This document shows, in pieces, positions 63,547 through 64,000 of a DNA stretch of 64,000 nt. Each line of letters opens with the position of its first letter. Positions within the stretch are counted from its first letter, which is position 1. The stretch lies in contig NC_019702.1 in the NCBI RefSeq assembly GCF_000317085.1, forward strand, positions 1,890,394 to 1,954,393. Direction: 5' to 3'. The stretch is from Synechococcus sp. PCC 7502. GTDB taxonomy: Bacteria; Cyanobacteriota; Cyanobacteriia; Pseudanabaenales; Pseudanabaenaceae. The notes beneath the pieces were generated by a model, which made no database searches, was not told where the DNA came from, and was given only the letters and a program-made list of their open reading frames with translations. Position numbers and translations under genes: made by a program.

Positions 63547-64000
63547 TTAACAATCATAATAAAGAGCGAATTCATAGGGATGGGGACGAATACTCATACC
63601 TACTGCTTCACTCCGTTTATAAGAAATCCAGTTCTGGATGAAGTCCTCAGTAAATACGCCACCTGCTAGTAAAAACTCGTGATCATCTTCTAAGTTAGAT
63701 AGAGCTTCACTCAATGAGCCAGGAGTTGAAGGAATCTTGGCTAGTTCTTCAGGTGATAGTTCATAAATATCCACATCCAGAGAATTACCAGGATCAATTT
63801 GATTCTTGATTCCATCAATTCCAGCTAGGAGCATAGCCGAAAATGCTAAGTATGGATTACTGGTAGCATCGGGGCATCGGAATTCTAAACGCTTGGCTTT
63901 AGGGTTGGTTCCTGATAGGGGTATCCGAATGGAAGCCGAACGATTACCTTGGGAATACGCAAGGTTCACTGGTGCCTCAAAGCCCGGAACCAGACGTTTG
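63547..64000 (-). CDS. glnA: Glutamine synthetase type I, C-terminal part (gene continues past window)
   Basis: The C-terminal ~151 residues of GlnA, which makes glutamine from glutamate and ammonia. Visible parts are [20 protein letters not shown] (glutamate-binding loop and arginine residues), [20 protein letters not shown], and the C-terminal segment [16 protein letters not shown]. The gene's 5' part lies beyond base 64000, so start and promoter are not seen. A rho-independent terminator follows its stop. A Fur-type regulator gene is downstream on the same strand. Confidence 0.96.
   Translation of the reverse strand, partial: KRLVPGFEAPVNLAYSQGNRSASIRIPLSGTNPKAKRLEFRCPDATSNPYLAFSAMLLAGIDGIKNQIDPGNSLDVDIYELSPEELAKIPSTPGSLSEALSNLEDDHEFLLAGGVFTEDFIQNWISYKRSEAVGMSIRPHPYEFALYYDC

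Noticed and set aside
63416-63553. N-terminal extension of the Fur frame with a hydrophobic segment
   Set aside because: It overlaps the hairpin and T run that end glnA, and Fur proteins lack such a segment; the ATG at 63415 fits better.

Overview
The window is chromosomal DNA of a cyanobacterium, most likely a freshwater lineage near Pseudanabaena, although I cannot fix the genus from sequence alone. The evidence is the allophycocyanin operon apcA-apcB-apcC, the cytochrome b6f subunit PetM, a CO2-hydration protein of the CupA/CupB (ChpY/ChpX) family, a CrtW-type ketolase, a PFE-CTERM protein and frequent HIP1 octamers (GCGATCGC, for example 3255-3262, 6302-6309 and 12354-12361). Genes are dense, mostly single or in short operons on both strands, with AT-rich spacers. 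I found no tRNA, rRNA, CRISPR array or intact insertion sequence.

Layout. 1-372: 3' end of phoH. 373-3090: AT-rich island without HIP1 sites, holding a tandemly duplicated unknown gene, eroded ORFs and a stop-interrupted gene. It is bracketed by a 107-bp direct repeat of the phoH 3' end. 3206-9418: glutamate-cysteine ligase, UspA, a solitary RND pump and TrpRS. 9528-19399: LpxD, an Hpt protein, a truncated GUN4-like protein, a ClC channel, an RNase II-like (Zam-type) protein without its catalytic aspartates, cysteine synthase and an orphan ABC ATPase. 19818-21244: apcABC with an intercistronic hairpin and a terminator. 21406-27690: envelope and phosphate genes, a glycosyltransferase, a 2OG oxygenase, an ArsR regulator and petM. 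27712-30790: lysA-cdaA-uppS on the minus strand (diaminopimelate, c-di-AMP, undecaprenyl-PP). 31060-37609: M16 protease, MASE1-SpoIIE phosphatase, histidine-box membrane protein and an exported pterin dehydratase.

37650-40321 is a minus-strand cluster of a coiled-coil protein, an unknown protein, an HNH endonuclease and a C5 cytosine methyltransferase, the best candidate here for an uncharacterised DNA modification or defence system. 40625-43764 holds two cobalamin genes (cobM, cbiD) separated by small membrane or coiled-coil proteins. 43852-46094 is an antiporter/TrkA module bracketed by a 61-bp duplication of the cbiD start. 46242-51490 is a signalling cluster (PhnD-like lipoprotein, haem-binding Tll0287/HAMP protein, Ser/Thr kinase, FHA-GAF-adenylate cyclase). 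51493-64000 carries nadB, crtW, a methyltransferase gene with an in-frame TGA, the CO2-uptake gene, a PFE-CTERM protein with a poly-C tract, rpsP-khpA, cinA, two unknown small genes, smpB, bioB, thrB, a Fur-family regulator and the 3' end of glnA.

Two different gene modules sit between direct copies of a neighbouring gene's end (phoH 3', cbiD 5'). This suggests that accessory genes have repeatedly entered this chromosome by events that duplicate a gene terminus.
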